Part shown: in pieces, positions 1 to 8,080 of the stretch
Position numbering within the stretch: position 1 is the first letter of the stretch
Layout: the number at the start of each line of letters is the position of its first letter
Origin: Verrucomicrobiota bacterium
GTDB taxonomy: Bacteria; Verrucomicrobiota; Verrucomicrobiia; Chthoniobacterales; SZAS-18
Reading direction: 5' to 3'
NCBI GenBank assembly: GCA_018240025.1
Contig: JAFEGM010000014.1
Coordinates: forward strand, 10,029-53,666
Length of the DNA stretch: 43,638 nt
Notes under the pieces: generated by a model
Databases searched by the model: none
What the model was told of the DNA's origin: nothing
Seen by the model: only the letters and a program-made list of their open reading frames with translations
Position numbers and translations under genes: made by a program

Positions 1-247
1 GGAGATCGGAGACTGGAGATCGGAGATCGGAGATCGGAGGGCCGGAGAGTGTTGGAAATGTAGCGCGAATTTGCAGGCGAAGCGGCAGGAATTGGCAGCT
101 CGTCGTAACTCCGGATCTGCCCTCGATCCGGTCCTGCCTTCCTCGTCCCTCGTCCCAGCTTTCCAGACCCATCTCCGGTCTTCCGTCTCCGGTTTCCAAT
201 TTCCGATCTCCAATCTCCGATCTCCAGTCTCCGATCTCCAGTCTCCA
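1..247. repeat. Short GGAGATC/GATCTCC repeats forming an inverted pair in a gene-free leader
   Basis: Bases 1-38 are tandem variants of GGAGATC(GGAGACT). Bases 201-247 carry the reverse complement. The 26 bases at 1-26 are the exact reverse complement of 214-239, leaving 187 bases between the arms. The whole stretch 1-337 holds no convincing gene: an open frame runs through it into the binding-protein gene, but its translation here is low-complexity Ser/Pro-rich sequence made by the repeat. It could fold as a large hairpin in RNA, or could mark the 3' end of a gene outside the window. Confidence 0.85.
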
Positions 248-337
248 CACACCAGTCCGCGGTCCGCTTCACCGCATCCCGCGCCGCTTGCATCTTCCCT
301 GAACCCTGTTCCCTGTTCCGGGCTTCCTTCCACCACC

Positions 338-1456
338 ATGAAAAAACATCTCCTCAGCTCCCTCGCAGTCTTTGGTCTCGCGACGGCGGCTCTCGCCCAG
401 GGCGAGATCGTCGTGGGTGAAATCGAGTCCCTCACCGGCGGCAAGGCCGGGTTCGGCAACGAACTCCACAATGCGAGCAAGCTCGCGGTGGAGGAAATCA
501 ACGCAGCCGGCGGGCTCCTCGGCAAGAAGGTCGTCCTCAAGACCGAGGACACGCAGTCGAAGCCGGGTGAGCCGGCGGCGGCCATCAACAAGCTCATCTC
601 CCGCGACAAGGTCGTGGCGGTGCTGGGCGAATACGCCTCCTCGCTTTCGCTCGAAGCCGCGCCCATCGCGCAGCAGAACAAGATCCCGATGATCTCGCCG
701 GGCTCGACCAACCCGAAGGTCACCGAGGTGGGCGACTACATCTTCCGCATCTGCTTCATCGATCCCTTCCAGGGCGTCGTGATCAGCAAATTCGCGCAGA
801 AGACGCTAAAGGCGAAGAAGGCGGCGGTCTTCACCGACATCAAGGCGGACTACTCGATCGGTCTGGCCGAGTTCTTCAAGAAGGACTTCACGGCGGCCGG
901 TGGTACCGTGGTGGCGGAGAAGAGCTATTCGACCGGCGACAAGGACTTCAAGGCCCAGCTGACCGCGATCAAGGCGTCGAACCCCGACTTCATCATGATC
1001 CCCGGCTACTATGCCGAGGTCGGTCTGATCTCGAAGCAGGCCCGCTCGCTCGGCATCACCGTTCCGCTGATCGGCGGCGACGGCTGGAGCGACAATCAGC
1101 TGGTGGCCATCGGCGGCAGCGGCGTGGACGGCGGCTACTTCACCGACCACTTCTCGAGCGAGAATCCCGATCCGAAGATCCAGGAGTTCCTGAAGAAGTA
1201 CAAGGCCAAGTACGGCAAGGACGCCGGCTCCGCCGCGGCCCTCGGCTACGATGCGGCCAACGTGCTCTTCGACGCCATCAAGCGCGCCAATTCGGCCGAA
1301 CCCGCCAAGATTCGCGACGCGCTCGCCAAGACGAAGGACTTCCCGGGCATCACCGGCAAGATCACGCTGGACGACAAGCGCAATGCGACGAAGCCGGCCG
1401 TGATCCTGCAGGTCAAGGGCAAGGACTTCAAGTTCGTCGAGGCGGTCGCGCCCTGA
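338..1456 (+). CDS. ABC transporter substrate-binding protein, branched-chain amino acid (LivJ/LivK) type
   Basis: The 372-residue product is a periplasmic type 1 solute-binding protein of the family that delivers branched-chain amino acids or related small molecules to Liv-type ABC importers. Residues 1-20 form a signal peptide ending ALA, just before Gln21. The mature protein opens with GEIVVGEIESLTGG, typical of the family, followed by the NASKLAVEEINAAGGLLGKK motif of lobe 1 and a late ALGYDAANVL segment. I chose the ATG at 338 because the signal peptide starts there; the frame is open further upstream but encodes only repeat-derived sequence. No clear Shine-Dalgarno is visible. A strong terminator follows 26 bases after the stop, and no permease or ATPase gene is beside it, so it looks like an orphan receptor. 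The ligand cannot be told from sequence. Confidence 0.93.
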   Translation: MKKHLLSSLAVFGLATAALAQGEIVVGEIESLTGGKAGFGNELHNASKLAVEEINAAGGLLGKKVVLKTEDTQSKPGEPAAAINKLISRDKVVAVLGEYASSLSLEAAPIAQQNKIPMISPGSTNPKVTEVGDYIFRICFIDPFQGVVISKFAQKTLKAKKAAVFTDIKADYSIGLAEFFKKDFTAAGGTVVAEKSYSTGDKDFKAQLTAIKASNPDFIMIPGYYAEVGLISKQARSLGITVPLIGGDGWSDNQLVAIGGSGVDGGYFTDHFSSENPDPKIQEFLKKYKAKYGKDAGSAAALGYDAANVLFDAIKRANSAEPAKIRDALAKTKDFPGITGKITLDDKRNATKPAVILQVKGKDFKFVEAVAP

Positions 1457-1482
1457 GCGTACCAGCCAATCCCGACTCTCCG

Positions 1483-1512
1483 GCGCGCCCACTTCGGTGG
1501 GCGCGCTTTTTT
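1483..1512 (+). terminator. Rho-independent terminator of the binding-protein gene
   Basis: A perfect 10-bp GC-rich stem (1483-1492 with 1497-1506) closes on a stable TTCG tetraloop and is followed by six T residues (1507-1512). It lies 26 bases after the stop at 1456 and also faces the 3' end of the minus-strand gene ending at 1525. It is the clearest classical terminator in the window. Confidence 0.93.
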
Positions 1513-1524
1513 GTGTCCTTGGGG

Positions 1525-1968
1525 CTAGGGAATCCGGGCGATCTCCGCGCTCAAGGCCTGCGGCCGCGCGGCCCGAAAGGTGAAACCGGCGCGCATCAGT
1601 TCGGCATTCCAGATGCGCACTTCGGAGGTCCGGTTCGGGGCGATGACTTTGAGAATGAGCGTCTCGTCGGCCTCCGTGGGCACAGGCGACGTGCTGAGGC
1701 GGAAGGACGAACCCTCGATCAGCTTGGCCAGCGCTTCGCGCGCCTCCTTCGATTCCAGCGTGCGCTGGGAACTCGCCCCCGCCTTGCGCTCAACCTGAAT
1801 CTCCACCTTCCGGGCCTCGCGAATCTGCAGCGCCAGCATGGCCGGCATGCGCACGACGGCGAAGACGATGGAGCCCAGCAGCAGCGCGATGGAAAATCCG
1901 GCCAGGAGCAGAATCCAGACGCGGTTGGAGCGGAGCTCCCGGGGCGGAAGAGTGGTTTCGGAGGACAT
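1525..1968 (-). CDS. Small hypothetical membrane protein
   Basis: The 147-residue protein starts MSSETTLPPRELRSN and has one strong transmembrane segment at about residues 17-41. A short basic stretch (REARKVEIQVERK) and a roughly 90-residue soluble C-terminal part follow. I do not recognise the family. The ATG at 1968 is preferred over a longer frame because the membrane segment then sits near the N-terminus and the extra residues upstream are antisense to the neighbouring gene. The start faces the divergent gene at 1967/2000, so their control regions must overlap. No function can be assigned. Confidence 0.7.
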   Translation of the reverse strand: MSSETTLPPRELRSNRVWILLLAGFSIALLLGSIVFAVVRMPAMLALQIREARKVEIQVERKAGASSQRTLESKEAREALAKLIEGSSFRLSTSPVPTEADETLILKVIAPNRTSEVRIWNAELMRAGFTFRAARPQALSAEIARIP

Positions 1969-1999
1969 GCGAAAGGCGAACGACACGGTAGTTTCGCCG

Positions 2000-2896
2000 A
2001 TGGTCCCCACCCTTTCCAGTGCTGCGGAGACCGCGCTGCCGGAACCCGTCTGGCTGGCGCGGCGGGCGGCGCACGCGGCCCGCGTGCGACCGTGGGTGGA
2101 GCCCCGTCTCGAGCGGCGCTCGCGGGGCGAGAAGGATCCCATCGAGGATTTCCTCTTCGAATACTACAGCTTTTCCCCGGGCGAATTGCTCCGCTGGCAC
2201 CCCGGGCTCGGAGTGGCTCTCGGGGGTGAGCGGGCGACGGCGGAATACGGCTCGCTGCGCCACTATCGCGCTACGTCCGTCGGCGTGCTGGCCGATCCCG
2301 CCAGCCTCAGCCCGAGTCGCCGCCAGGGACTGACGTGGATCGCCCAGCTGCTCGAAAAAACGAGCGCGCGGCCCGCGCTCTTCGCCTGCAGCGGGCTGCA
2401 CGAATGGGCCATGGTCTATCGCAGCCCGGAGATCCGCCACGCCGCCTGGCCGCTGCGCTTGAGCGAAAGCGCGCTGGCGGAATTCGTCGAGTCGCAGGCG
2501 GTCTGCTGCACGCATTACGATGCCTTCCGCTTCTTCACCGAGCCGGCCCGGCCGCTCAATCGCCTGCAGCCCACCCGCGCCAGCCAGCCGGAGCTCGAGC
2601 AGGCCGGCTGCCTGCACGCCAACATGGACCTCTACAAATGGGCCATGAAGCTCCTGCCGTTCGTGCCCTCGGAACTGGCGGCCGATGCCTTCGCCCTAGC
2701 CCGGGAAATCCGAGTGCTCGACATGCGCGCCAGTCCGTACGATTTCGCCGCGCTCGGCCTGGCGCCAGTGCGCATCGAAACGGAGGCCGGGAGGACCGAA
2801 TACGCCGCCCTGCAACGCGACTTCGCCGCACGCGCCCGTCCGCTGCGCCTGCGCCTGCTCGCGGCCGTGCGGGCGATCGAGGCCGCGCTGGCGTGA
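2000..2896 (+). CDS. Conserved protein of the family often labelled '3-methyladenine DNA glycosylase'
   Basis: The 298-residue protein contains WLARRAAHAARV (about 18-29) and DPIEDFLFEYYSFSP followed by LLRWHPG (about 46-68). From memory, these motifs characterise a family common in Actinobacteria and scattered elsewhere, where database names say '3-methyladenine DNA glycosylase'. I see no helix-hairpin-helix or AlkA/MPG signature, so that name looks propagated rather than demonstrated. Several histidines, cysteines and acidic residues (QAVCCTHYDAFRFF, HANMDLYKWAMKLLPF) are probably conserved and could form an active site. The start at 2000 fits known N-termini; an in-frame ATG at 1967 with GGAGG just upstream is the alternative and would overlap the divergent gene's start codon. 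It is convergent with the kinase gene, with the repeat at 2933-2982 between them. Confidence 0.82.
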   Translation: MVPTLSSAAETALPEPVWLARRAAHAARVRPWVEPRLERRSRGEKDPIEDFLFEYYSFSPGELLRWHPGLGVALGGERATAEYGSLRHYRATSVGVLADPASLSPSRRQGLTWIAQLLEKTSARPALFACSGLHEWAMVYRSPEIRHAAWPLRLSESALAEFVESQAVCCTHYDAFRFFTEPARPLNRLQPTRASQPELEQAGCLHANMDLYKWAMKLLPFVPSELAADAFALAREIRVLDMRASPYDFAALGLAPVRIETEAGRTEYAALQRDFAARARPLRLRLLAAVRAIEAALA

Positions 2897-2932
2897 AGGC
2901 GTGCGGACGGGAGACCGGAGACAAGCCTCAAA

Positions 2933-2982
2933 CTATCGCCTATTGCCTATCCTCCTATTGCCTATGCCGAGCCTTAGCGAGG
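2933..2982 (-). repeat. GCCTATGCCGAGCC gene-end repeat, copy 1 (3' end of kinase gene)
   Basis: The stretch holds heptamer variants of CTAT(C/T)GC followed by the 14-mer GCCTATGCCGAGCC at 2960-2973. Read on the minus strand, the kinase stop TAA (2976-2974) is flush with the 14-mer: TAA then GGCTCGGCATAGGC. The same 14-mer occurs at 13981-13994 and, inverted, at 13835-13848, each time within 10 bp of a stop codon and in the sense direction of the gene. Confidence 0.9.
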
Positions 2983-5900
2983 CCAGTCCGGCCGGCGGGC
3001 GCGGAAGTCGCGCCAGCGTTCGAGCCAGCGCTGGGCATTCAGGCTGTCGAGATCGCCGCCTCGGGCTTCCGCCGCCGCGTCCAGCTCGGCGAGCTGCACG
3101 GCTTCTCGATCGTTCAGGGAAGGCTCGGCGAGGAGGGGCGCCAGTTCGGTGAGAATGATCCCATTGTCGCTGGAGCCCTGCTGCCGATTGATCGCCAGAC
3201 GTCGACCGCCCGCCACCAGCTTCAGCCCTTTCACGTAGCCTCTCACTTCCAGCGGACTGCGCGCCAGCTGACCGCTGCGGGAGTCCCAGAAATAAAGGCG
3301 GCCGTCGCGGCAACCGGTGACGACGTAGGGAGTGCCGGGAAGGAACAGGCCGCAAAACAACTCGTCCGGGGCGGAAAGCGCCGGCACGTGCAGGCGGCCC
3401 TTCCGCCAGTCCCAGAGGCGGGCCGACTTCGAACGTCCGCCGGTCAGGAAGAGATCGCCGCTGGGGCTGAACTCGGAGAAGAACAGCCAGTTCGTATCCT
3501 GAATCGGCGGCACGGCCGGCTGGCCATCGTGTACGCGGGTGAAATCGATCTCCGCCTCGCGCGAAACCGTCGCCATCAAATCACCCAAGAAAGCCACATT
3601 CCAGGTGTTGCTGCGCCGCAACGCCTCGATCTCCATCGGCTGGTTGCGCGTCACGCTCCAAACGAAGGGCGGATGTCCTCTTCCCCAAGCGACGATCAGG
3701 CTGCCGTCCGGACTGTAGGCGCAGAAGGCGTTGCTGGATTCATAAGGTCCCACGAAGACGGCCGGAGCGCGCAGCGTGCGCACCTGACCGCTGGCACGAT
3801 CCACCTCGTACACACTGCGTCCGGCTCCGTAGATCGCCAGGCGCCGACCATCCGGCGAGAGCGCCAGTCCCCGCGGCTCCACGCCCACGTCGATCGGCTG
3901 CCCGACGCGCTCGCCGCGGCGGAAGTCCCACGTTTGGACGTGCCCACTGCCGAAGGTTGTGGCGAAGGTCTCCGTCAGGCGCTGCGGTGTGGTGCTCGAG
4001 GCCAACACCACCGCATTCGCCTCGGGGGCGAAGACGGCGGCCATCAGGATTCCTCCCGCGCCGATCTCGGGCCCGGCCGGGCTCGCGTCCGCAGCGCGAT
4101 ACACGCGGGTCGTCTCCGCCACCGCGTCGGTGCCGGTCCAGCCGGAAGGCATGAGCCACTGACCATCCGCCGAGGCCGCAAGATGGGTCGCGCCACTGGT
4201 CGGAATCTCCTGCCGCGCCACCGGCTGCGGCCGACGCCAGATCCGCACGAGTCCGCCGCCGCGCTGAGCGGTGGCCAGGAGGCGGCCATCGGGCGAGAGC
4301 GACACGGCTACCGCCTCCTCCTGATGCCACCCCACGACCTCCGAAGGTGTCCCGCGAGGCAGGGCTGTCATTCGTACCGTCTGATCGGTGCTGGCGCTCA
4401 GGAACCATCGGCCGTCGGCGGTGAACTCGCAGCCGTAGTAATGATTGGTGTGGCGCGGGTAGTCGTGCGCACCGACGCCGAGTTCGATCAGCCCGAACTG
4501 CGGCAGGGCCACCAGCCGTCCATCCGGGCTGGCGGCCAGAATGCGGTCCGGCTTGTGGTTCAGCGTGGTCGACAGTTCGAGCGGCGGCTGCAGCGGCCGT
4601 CCCGTCATGGCATCCAATACGTGCAGTCGTGCCGGCGCGGTCAGCACCGCCAGCCTCCCGCCCTCGCCCAGCAGCACCGCGCCGCTTTCGCCCAGGCAGG
4701 AGACCGGAGCGAAGAGGAATCGCTCGGACTGCTCCAGCGCGCAGACGCCAGCCCAGCGCGGCGCGACCAGCAGCGCCAGGCGCCCGTCACGGCTCAGTTC
4801 CACCCGGACGTCGCCGGTGCCCTCGGGCAGGGCCGGCAGCCGCAGCAGCCGATCTCTGGCCGGCTCCCAGACCGCCGCCTCGGGTCCGCCGAGCGCGATG
4901 CGCTGGCCATCGGCACTGACACTGACCGAGCGCGGCGAGAAAGGCAGCTTCCGACTCGCCCGGGTCGCACCTGAGGGATAATCGAGGATCCGCAGCGAGG
5001 TCTCGTCCACCGCCGCGAGTGTCTTCCCGTCCGGGAACCAAGCCGCTGCCGACCAGCGGAGATCTGGCCGCCAGCGTCGCTCGTCCGCCAGCTCCCAGAC
5101 GGTGGCCTGCGGGTCCGGAGCAGGATTCTGCACCAGCAGAGCCGACTGGTCCGCGCTCCAATGCAGCATGGTGAAATGCCGCGCACCGGCTTCGAAGGTG
5201 CGCACGACCTGGGGCGCTTCCTGATGCCAGGATTGGAAGCGCAGCCGGTTCAACTCCCGCCGCAGCGGCTCGGAGGAGGCTTCCGCCGCCTTGGCGAACC
5301 AGAGCGCCGCGCGGCTCGGGTCGCCCTCGCGCCCGGCGGCGAATCCGTTGCGCGCGTAAAGATCGGAGACCGTGTTCATGGCCTCACCGCGCGCCTCTGC
5401 CTCGCCCCGTCGCGCGAACTCGGCCTTCCGCCACTGCCAGGCCGTGGTGGCGATGCCGAGCAGCAGCGCCAGGAATGCCGCAGCCAGGGCCGCCGCGATG
5501 CCTGGGTTGCGCCAGAGCCAGCGCCAGAGATGCACGAAGCCGCTCACCCGGCGCGCCCGAATCGGCTCGCCGCGGCTGCAGCGCTCCAGCTCCTCGGCCA
5601 GTTCGCGGGCGGAGGCATAGCGATGCTCCGGATTCTTCTCCAGGCATTTCAGGCAGATCGTCTCCAGATCGCGATCGAGCCCGGGCATGCGTCGCGAAGG
5701 CCGCTCTGGAGCCTGGTGCAACGCCTGCTGCATGGTCGCCATGCTGGTCGGCGCGCGGAAGGGCGGCGAGCCGGTCAGCAGTTCGTAGAGGATCGCGCCG
5801 AGCCCATAGACGTCCGTCACCGTCGTCACCTCCGCGCCATGCCCCTGGGCCTGCTCAGGCGCCATGTAGCTGGGGCTGCCGAGGATGTCGCCGGTCCGGC

Positions 5901-6573
5901 TGAGCGAGGAATGCGGCCCGTCGTCGAGGCGCTTGGCCAGTCCGAAGTCGGTGATCTGCGGCCCCGCCTCCGCGTCCCAGAGCACGTTTGAAGGCTTCAG
6001 GTCACGATGCAGCACGCCCCGCTCGTGCGCATGCGCCACCGCCCTCGCGATGGTGGCGGTGACCGTGGCGATGGCGCGCTGATCGCGTCGGTGATGCACC
6101 GCCCAGTCGGCGATCGATTGTCCCCCGGGCACCAACCGCATGGTGTAGAACGGCTGCAACTCGTGCTCCCCGATCTCGTAAATGGGCACAATGTTCGGGT
6201 GATGCAGGCTGGCCGCGGCATGCGCCTCGCGCTGCAATCGCCTCTGCGTGTCGCGGTCGGCCAGCTCGGCGCCTAGCACCATCTTCAGCGCCACCTCGCG
6301 CTGCAGGCTGCGTTGGCGGGCCCGATACACCACCCCCATGCCGCCGCGGGCGAGTTCCTCGATCAGGTCGTAGTCGCCGAATACCCGGCTCCGCCCGGGC
6401 TCCAGCGGCGGCGTCACCTCCGCCTCCTGGCCGAAGAGCCAGTCTCCCGCGAGCCCGAGCAGGCAGCTCGGGCATTGCGCCTGCAGTCCGCCCGTGCCGA
6501 GCGCCCGACCGCAGCTCACACAAGCCGGCGCAGCGGAAGCGGAAGTGGCGACGACGGACCCAGACATGTTCAT
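2974..6573 (-). CDS. Ser/Thr protein kinase with N-terminal zinc ribbon, membrane segment and WD40-like propeller
   Basis: This 1199-residue signalling protein carries an N-terminal Cys4 motif (C18, C21, C34, C37), probably a zinc ribbon. A Hanks-type kinase domain spans about 68-340, with glycine loop ARGGMG at 75-80, Lys97, HRDLKPSN with Asp191, DFG at 209-211 and APE at 238-240, so it should be active. A single membrane segment lies at about 357-378. The remaining 750 or so residues are a WD40-type beta-propeller with repeats such as LSPDGRLLATAQRGGGLVRIW and ending SLNAQRWLERWRDFRARRPDWPR. Kinase inside and propeller outside is the expected topology. It lies 49 bp downstream of the sigma-factor gene and is probably co-transcribed. 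Its stop codon abuts a dispersed repeat. Confidence 0.93.
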   Translation of the reverse strand: MNMSGSVVATSASAAPACVSCGRALGTGGLQAQCPSCLLGLAGDWLFGQEAEVTPPLEPGRSRVFGDYDLIEELARGGMGVVYRARQRSLQREVALKMVLGAELADRDTQRRLQREAHAAASLHHPNIVPIYEIGEHELQPFYTMRLVPGGQSIADWAVHHRRDQRAIATVTATIARAVAHAHERGVLHRDLKPSNVLWDAEAGPQITDFGLAKRLDDGPHSSLSRTGDILGSPSYMAPEQAQGHGAEVTTVTDVYGLGAILYELLTGSPPFRAPTSMATMQQALHQAPERPSRRMPGLDRDLETICLKCLEKNPEHRYASARELAEELERCSRGEPIRARRVSGFVHLWRWLWRNPGIAAALAAAFLALLLGIATTAWQWRKAEFARRGEAEARGEAMNTVSDLYARNGFAAGREGDPSRAALWFAKAAEASSEPLRRELNRLRFQSWHQEAPQVVRTFEAGARHFTMLHWSADQSALLVQNPAPDPQATVWELADERRWRPDLRWSAAAWFPDGKTLAAVDETSLRILDYPSGATRASRKLPFSPRSVSVSADGQRIALGGPEAAVWEPARDRLLRLPALPEGTGDVRVELSRDGRLALLVAPRWAGVCALEQSERFLFAPVSCLGESGAVLLGEGGRLAVLTAPARLHVLDAMTGRPLQPPLELSTTLNHKPDRILAASPDGRLVALPQFGLIELGVGAHDYPRHTNHYYGCEFTADGRWFLSASTDQTVRMTALPRGTPSEVVGWHQEEAVAVSLSPDGRLLATAQRGGGLVRIWRRPQPVARQEIPTSGATHLAASADGQWLMPSGWTGTDAVAETTRVYRAADASPAGPEIGAGGILMAAVFAPEANAVVLASSTTPQRLTETFATTFGSGHVQTWDFRRGERVGQPIDVGVEPRGLALSPDGRRLAIYGAGRSVYEVDRASGQVRTLRAPAVFVGPYESSNAFCAYSPDGSLIVAWGRGHPPFVWSVTRNQPMEIEALRRSNTWNVAFLGDLMATVSREAEIDFTRVHDGQPAVPPIQDTNWLFFSEFSPSGDLFLTGGRSKSARLWDWRKGRLHVPALSAPDELFCGLFLPGTPYVVTGCRDGRLYFWDSRSGQLARSPLEVRGYVKGLKLVAGGRRLAINRQQGSSDNGIILTELAPLLAEPSLNDREAVQLAELDAAAEARGGDLDSLNAQRWLERWRDFRARRPDWPR

Positions 6574-6622
6574 GCGGCTGTTACCCGAAACTCCGCCTTC
6601 CTCACAGCAATTCGACGACTGC

Positions 6623-7390
6623 TCAACGCGGGTCGGCCACGACCCGCAGCAGGTGCCGGAGCTCGTCGTCCACCTCGGCGGGATCCTCGACGGTCGAGGC
6701 GATCTCGGCGCGCAGGAGCTCGCCGTAGCGCCGCCGCATGCGGTGCAGGGTCGTGGCCACCGCGCCTTCGCTCAGCCCGATCTCCGCGCCGAGCGCGGCG
6801 TAGCCAGGACGCCCGCCCGCGCCGGAAAGATGCGGCCGCAGGGCCTCGAAGACAGCGCCGCGGTCGGCCCGGCGATACTCGGCCTCGAGCTGGCCCATGA
6901 TGCGTTCGAGCAGCGCCAGCGCCCAGCTGCGCTCGAACTGCAGCTCGGGCGTCAGATGGTGCGCGGCCTGCGCGGCGAAGCTCGCCTCGGGATCGCCATC
7001 GAGCGAGAATATGGCTGCAACGCCTCCTCGCTTCTGGGCCTGACGGCTGCGGTGTTCCTTGGCCAAATGATGGCAGAAGCCGCCCAGAAGAAAGGTCCGG
7101 AAGCGGCCCTTATTGCGGTCGGCCCGCGCGATGCCGTTCGATTCCAGCAGGCTGCAGATGAAGCCCTGCGTCAGATCCTGCGCTTCCGCCGGTGAATGTC
7201 CTTTGCGGCGCGCGAAATGAAACAGCGGACGCCAGTAGTCGCGGCAAAGGCTGGCCAGCGCCTCCTGCGAGTCAGCCCCGTCCTGCTCGCCGGCGCGCAC
7301 CACCCGACTCCACCGGGTGGTCACAAATGGGGCCTCGCCTCCCCCCGCCGGAACTTCGGAAGGCTGAAGGGCGGCAGGCTCGGCAGACAC
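6623..7390 (-). CDS. ECF-like RNA polymerase sigma factor of the kinase-linked type
   Basis: The 255-residue protein matches the sigma-70-related group that in Verrucomicrobia and Planctomycetes sits beside Ser/Thr kinase genes. It begins near PFVTTRWSRVV (21-31), then has LCRDYWRPLFHFARRKGHSPAEAQDLTQGF (48-77, region 2), DRNKGRFRTFLL (91-102) and a region-4 helix-turn-helix (GYAALGAEIGLSEGAV, 196-211). The start is GTG at 7390; no better in-frame ATG exists. It would direct RNA polymerase to a small regulon, probably under control of the downstream kinase. That partnership is inferred from adjacency and family precedent. No anti-sigma factor gene is present. Confidence 0.92.
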   Translation of the reverse strand: MSAEPAALQPSEVPAGGGEAPFVTTRWSRVVRAGEQDGADSQEALASLCRDYWRPLFHFARRKGHSPAEAQDLTQGFICSLLESNGIARADRNKGRFRTFLLGGFCHHLAKEHRSRQAQKRGGVAAIFSLDGDPEASFAAQAAHHLTPELQFERSWALALLERIMGQLEAEYRRADRGAVFEALRPHLSGAGGRPGYAALGAEIGLSEGAVATTLHRMRRRYGELLRAEIASTVEDPAEVDDELRHLLRVVADPR

Positions 7391-7462
7391 CGGCTTAGGT
7401 CTCCAATTCCTGCGCCCAGCGTCAAGCGTCCGTCGTGTCCCCCTGAACGTGCCGGGCGAGTC

Positions 7463-7482
7463 AGGCTCAGTAGGCTCAGTAC
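7463..7482 (-). repeat. TACTGAGCC tandem duplication spanning the apt stop codon
   Basis: On the minus strand the apt reading frame ends AAG TAC TGA, and TACTGAGCC is present twice in a row, followed by a third partial unit TGA. The stop codon is therefore inside the repeat unit. Reading runs in the sense direction of apt. It is short enough to be chance by itself, but it matches the pattern at several other gene ends here. Confidence 0.7.
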
Positions 7483-8006
7483 TTCAGCAGCGCCGTGACC
7501 GGCACGTCGCCCAACAGCTGCCGCCCGTGCAGGAACTCCAGTTCGATGAGGAAGAGCGCCGCCAGCGGCTGGCCGCCGAGCTTCTCGATCAGTTTGATCG
7601 CGGCCGCGGCGGTGCCACCGGTGGCCAGCAGGTCGTCGATCAGCACGACCTTCTCGCCCTCCCGGAGCGCGTCGGAGAGCATTTCCACGGTCGACTCGCC
7701 GTATTCCAGCGTATAGGCCACCGCCTCGGTCTTGCCGGGCAGCTTGCCCTTCTTGCGCACCGGGATGAAGCCGAGGCCGAGCTTGTACGCGAGCGCCGCG
7801 CCGAAGAGAAAGCCGCGGGCGTCGATGCCCACGATCTTGTCCACGCGCAGCGGCGAGATGGCCTCGGCGAAGAGATCGATCGAGGCCCGGAAGGCCGGCG
7901 GATCGGCCAGGATGGGCATGATGTCCTTGAACAGAATGCCCGGCTTGGGGAAGTCGGGCACGTCGCGCACGGTGCGCGCCAGCAGGTCGAGGGCGGGAGA
8001 ATTCAT
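7476..8006 (-). CDS. apt: Adenine phosphoribosyltransferase
   Basis: The 176-residue enzyme salvages adenine: adenine + PRPP to AMP + PPi, in the cytoplasm. It starts MNSPALDLLARTVRDVPDFPKPGILFKDI, the family hallmark (FPKPGI at 19-24). GIDARGFLFGAALA lies at 60-72, PVRKKGKLPG at 82-91 and the PRPP-binding loop VVLIDDLLATGGTA at 120-133. Length matches the usual 170-180 residues, so it is complete. It lies 74 bp downstream of sucA on the same strand, without an obvious functional link. Its stop codon falls in a short TACTGAGCC repeat. Confidence 0.97.
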   Translation of the reverse strand: MNSPALDLLARTVRDVPDFPKPGILFKDIMPILADPPAFRASIDLFAEAISPLRVDKIVGIDARGFLFGAALAYKLGLGFIPVRKKGKLPGKTEAVAYTLEYGESTVEMLSDALREGEKVVLIDDLLATGGTAAAAIKLIEKLGGQPLAALFLIELEFLHGRQLLGDVPVTALLKY

Positions 8007-8080
8007 GGCGGAATGGCGGGCGCAGGCGCAGGCGCCGAGGACGGTTCAACCGGTCCGACGCCTGCAGCTCCGATTCGATC

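Noticed and set aside
71..337. N-terminal extension of the binding protein (ATG at 71)
   Set aside because: The added 89 residues are Ser/Pro-rich sequence generated by the repeat, and the signal peptide starts at 338.
2335..4974. 879-residue plus-strand open frame
   Set aside because: It overlaps the conserved gene ending at 2896 and runs antisense through the WD40 kinase; the translation is Arg/Ala-rich and low complexity.
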